This document shows, piece by piece, positions 62,146 to 64,000 of a stretch of DNA of 64,000 bases; the stretch's first letter is position 1, and the number at the start of each line of letters is the position of its first letter. The translations under genes were made by a program, and so were the position numbers. Source of the DNA: Cercis canadensis (Eukaryota; Streptophyta; Magnoliopsida; Fabales; Fabaceae). The DNA lies in the NCBI GenBank assembly GCA_003255065.1, contig QAOA01001277.1, positions 256,345 to 320,344 of the forward strand. The letters are read 5' to 3'. The notes under the pieces were generated by a model. That model saw nothing but the letters and a program-made list of their open reading frames with translations, was not told where the DNA came from and did no database searches.

Positions 62146-63330
62146 TTTTTTTTTCTTTTTTTTNAAGCCATTTTTCCTTAAACACCCCAAAAAAAATTTC
62201 TTAAAGCTACAAACAAAATTTGTACATAAAGATAAAATTCATTGCTGACGAGTTGTTCACCTGAGACATAAATAATAGGTTTGTCTATTATGCTCGATAC
62301 AACCGTGTGGGCGTTGGTAACCTTTTTTTACAAAAAGTTACAGAAATTTATGAAAAGTCTGTGCAACCATTTTTTTTTTCAACATGTAACTTTTTCTTTG
62401 CAAAATAATTGTCTATATATTTTTTAAAAAAAATTATTGAAAAATTANAAAAAAAAAAAAAAGACAAGTTGCAAAACTTGAAATAAAAAAAGTTATTGTA
62501 AAAACTTCACAAATATGCATTGAGCTAGTTCTATAATACACAATACTATTCTAGTGTATGAATACATATATTAGCACAACTAGTAATAGATTGTCATGTA
62601 CAACTTAGTATCAATACTTGAATATGACAAGAAAAAGTCTTCGGACACCAAATGGCCTATAGTTAAATAATACATAAATCATTCTTAAAGCTTATGAGTT
62701 CTTTGTTTGAATCTAAAATCGTAGTTAATATATATAAAAAAAAAATACAAATAAATAAAAATAAAGCTTGAGGCTACTCCAAAAATCACCAGAAATTTAG
62801 GAATGTATTTGGTGGGTTCTTGATTCAGCATTGTGAAATATTTGAGGCATTTGTATAGGTATTTAGTTTAAGGATCTTTAGTTTNTATTTGAGGCATTTG
62901 TATATGTATTTAGTTTAAGGATCTTTAGTTTGAACTACAGAACTTACAACTTTAAGAATGTTAGAATAATTGATGCTAGCACCAAAGAGTTGGAACTTAC
63001 TTTATAGTTTGAAACTGTAATTGAATAGATTCAAGACGATTACCAAAGTATAATTTACTAAGAAACTAATTTTTGAGGCTCTTTTTCCAATTACTTTTGG
63101 CTATAACTTTGACTTCAAATACAAAACTCGCAATCCTTGAAAAGTTGCTAAATACAACTGCACCACCCACATTTTCCTCTGTCCCCAATTGAAACTCAAG
63201 TCACAAGGTAAATTTAACTTGCAAGTAGCATGATTGGTACAATTGTTTCATTTTTCCTCCTCTTCTCTGTGTGTGCCCATGAGCAGGCGCGCATGCATTT
63301 CGATCTTTCGTACAAATGATTCCATAAATG
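61441..63330. other. Intergenic, AT-rich; three N joints
   Basis: No coding sequence. Contains a long T run (about 62110-62163) ending at the N at 62164, an A-rich N joint at 62448, and a 46-bp duplicate around the N at 62885 ('tatttgaggcatttgtata' on both sides). Confidence 0.45.
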
Positions 63331-64000
63331 TTTATTATAGTACTAAAATCAAATCATTCCAATAAAAGACAAGTTAAATCACAGTATGAATAAAAGTTCT
63401 AAAATTTTGAACAAATCTTTACAGGGCCTTGCTCGTGTCCACAATTCAATTATACCAATGACATAAAAAGGTTTCCCTAACCACGTAACGATGCCCGAGG
63501 AACAGCAGGTAAACCGAATTCATCATCAGCCTGTAAGAATCAAAGCAAGCGATCAAGGAGAAGACAATGCATGAACTAATCAACTATAATTCAGTTCCCA
63601 AATTAAGCTTAATGCAAAAAGCCCCTAATTAGTGGTTGAATAGACATTGCTTGACCAAGATAACGAACATAGTTTCTGTCATTGATTACAGAACCATGAG
63701 CCATCTGTATGTAAGGAAGCGACCAACAGCAGCATTTAAGAAAACAGAAAGTTAAGAAAGCCTATTTTATAGGGAAACAAGCATTGATAAGGCAAATCCT
63801 TCAACTTCAAAGATCCCAAAGAAGTTGATGAAGTCAGTAGACTATTAGTTTAATTTAAGTTAATCTAGTCAAATTAGAGTCGGAAGTAATTAGGTAAAAG
63901 TCAAATTTCATTGACAGGTTGTAGTTGGGACCATGTAGTGAGTTCTACACTGTAACAGACAATTTGAATAATCTCGGATGCTATTGGCTGGCAATTCAGC
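63331..64000 (-). repeat. Segmental duplication, copy B, with VPS60 last exon (63477-63530)
   Basis: Second copy of the region at 55179-56142. It includes an identical 54-bp last exon ('ADDEFGLPAVPRASLRG' plus stop, 63477-63530, minus strand) and its intron flank. The copy continues past the window edge, so a fuller and perhaps intact VPS60 gene may lie to the right. It would then be the source of the pseudogene at 55324-59235. Confidence 0.75.

Noticed and set aside
1-64000. CRISPR arrays, operons, bacterial or viral defence systems
   Set aside because: The window is plant nuclear DNA. No regularly spaced direct repeats with unique spacers and no such gene families were seen.

Overview
The window is nuclear DNA from a flowering plant, most likely a woody eudicot. 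It is AT-rich, has GT-AG introns and plant gene families, and carries many degenerate plant transposons. I cannot fix the species. It comes from a draft assembly: twelve single N bases occur, and most sit exactly between two near-identical direct copies of the same sequence. These look like contig ends, or the two haplotypes of a heterozygous tree, that overlap but were never merged. Much of 34.5-44.7 kb, 45.7-50.4 kb and 52.9-54.2 kb is therefore probably the same locus shown twice.

Layout. 1-5.5 kb: minus-strand remains of Ty3/gypsy-type retroelements. 5.5-10.1 kb: DNA-transposon territory, with the 3' end of a hAT transposase gene, two short elements of the same family (one with a perfect 8-bp target duplication, nested in a CACTA-like element) and an orphan host exon. 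10.1-12.3 kb: non-coding, retroelement-like. 12.7-21.5 kb (minus): a complete 15-exon beta-adaptin gene of the AP-1/AP-2 clathrin adaptor, 902 aa. 22.0-23.1 kb: a Mutator-like element with a 9-bp target duplication. 23.8-24.4 kb: a broken RING-finger gene. 24.4-32 kb: mostly intergenic, with a foldback repeat, an LTR-like piece and a Harbinger-type element that has picked up part of an aspartic-protease gene.

32.1-35.6 kb (plus): a complete MIK2-type LRR receptor kinase gene, 1026 aa, two exons. Downstream lies a Mutator-like element with very long inverted ends and captured host-like sequence. The kinase 3' half and this element appear again at 39.5-43.5 kb after an N, and the second version carries an extra 212-bp MITE. 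45.1-50.4 kb: an L1-type LINE interrupted by retroelement-like sequence, largely represented twice. 52.3-55.1 kb: fragments of an At4g08330-like protein gene on both strands, one joined to a GDSL-lipase fragment. 55.3-59.2 kb (minus): a VPS60 (ESCRT) pseudogene, with its 3' end present again at the right edge of the window. 59.9-61.1 kb (minus): an intronless CDC20-like gene with C-box, WD40 propeller and terminal Ile-Arg.

The intact genes (beta-adaptin, LRR kinase, CDC20-like) are ordinary independent plant genes rather than a cluster or pathway. I found no CRISPR array, no rRNA or convincing tRNA gene, and no sign of a previously undescribed system. The most informative signals are the N-joined duplicate copies, the presence/absence MITE, the gene-fragment-carrying transposons and the VPS60 and CDC20-like gene copies.
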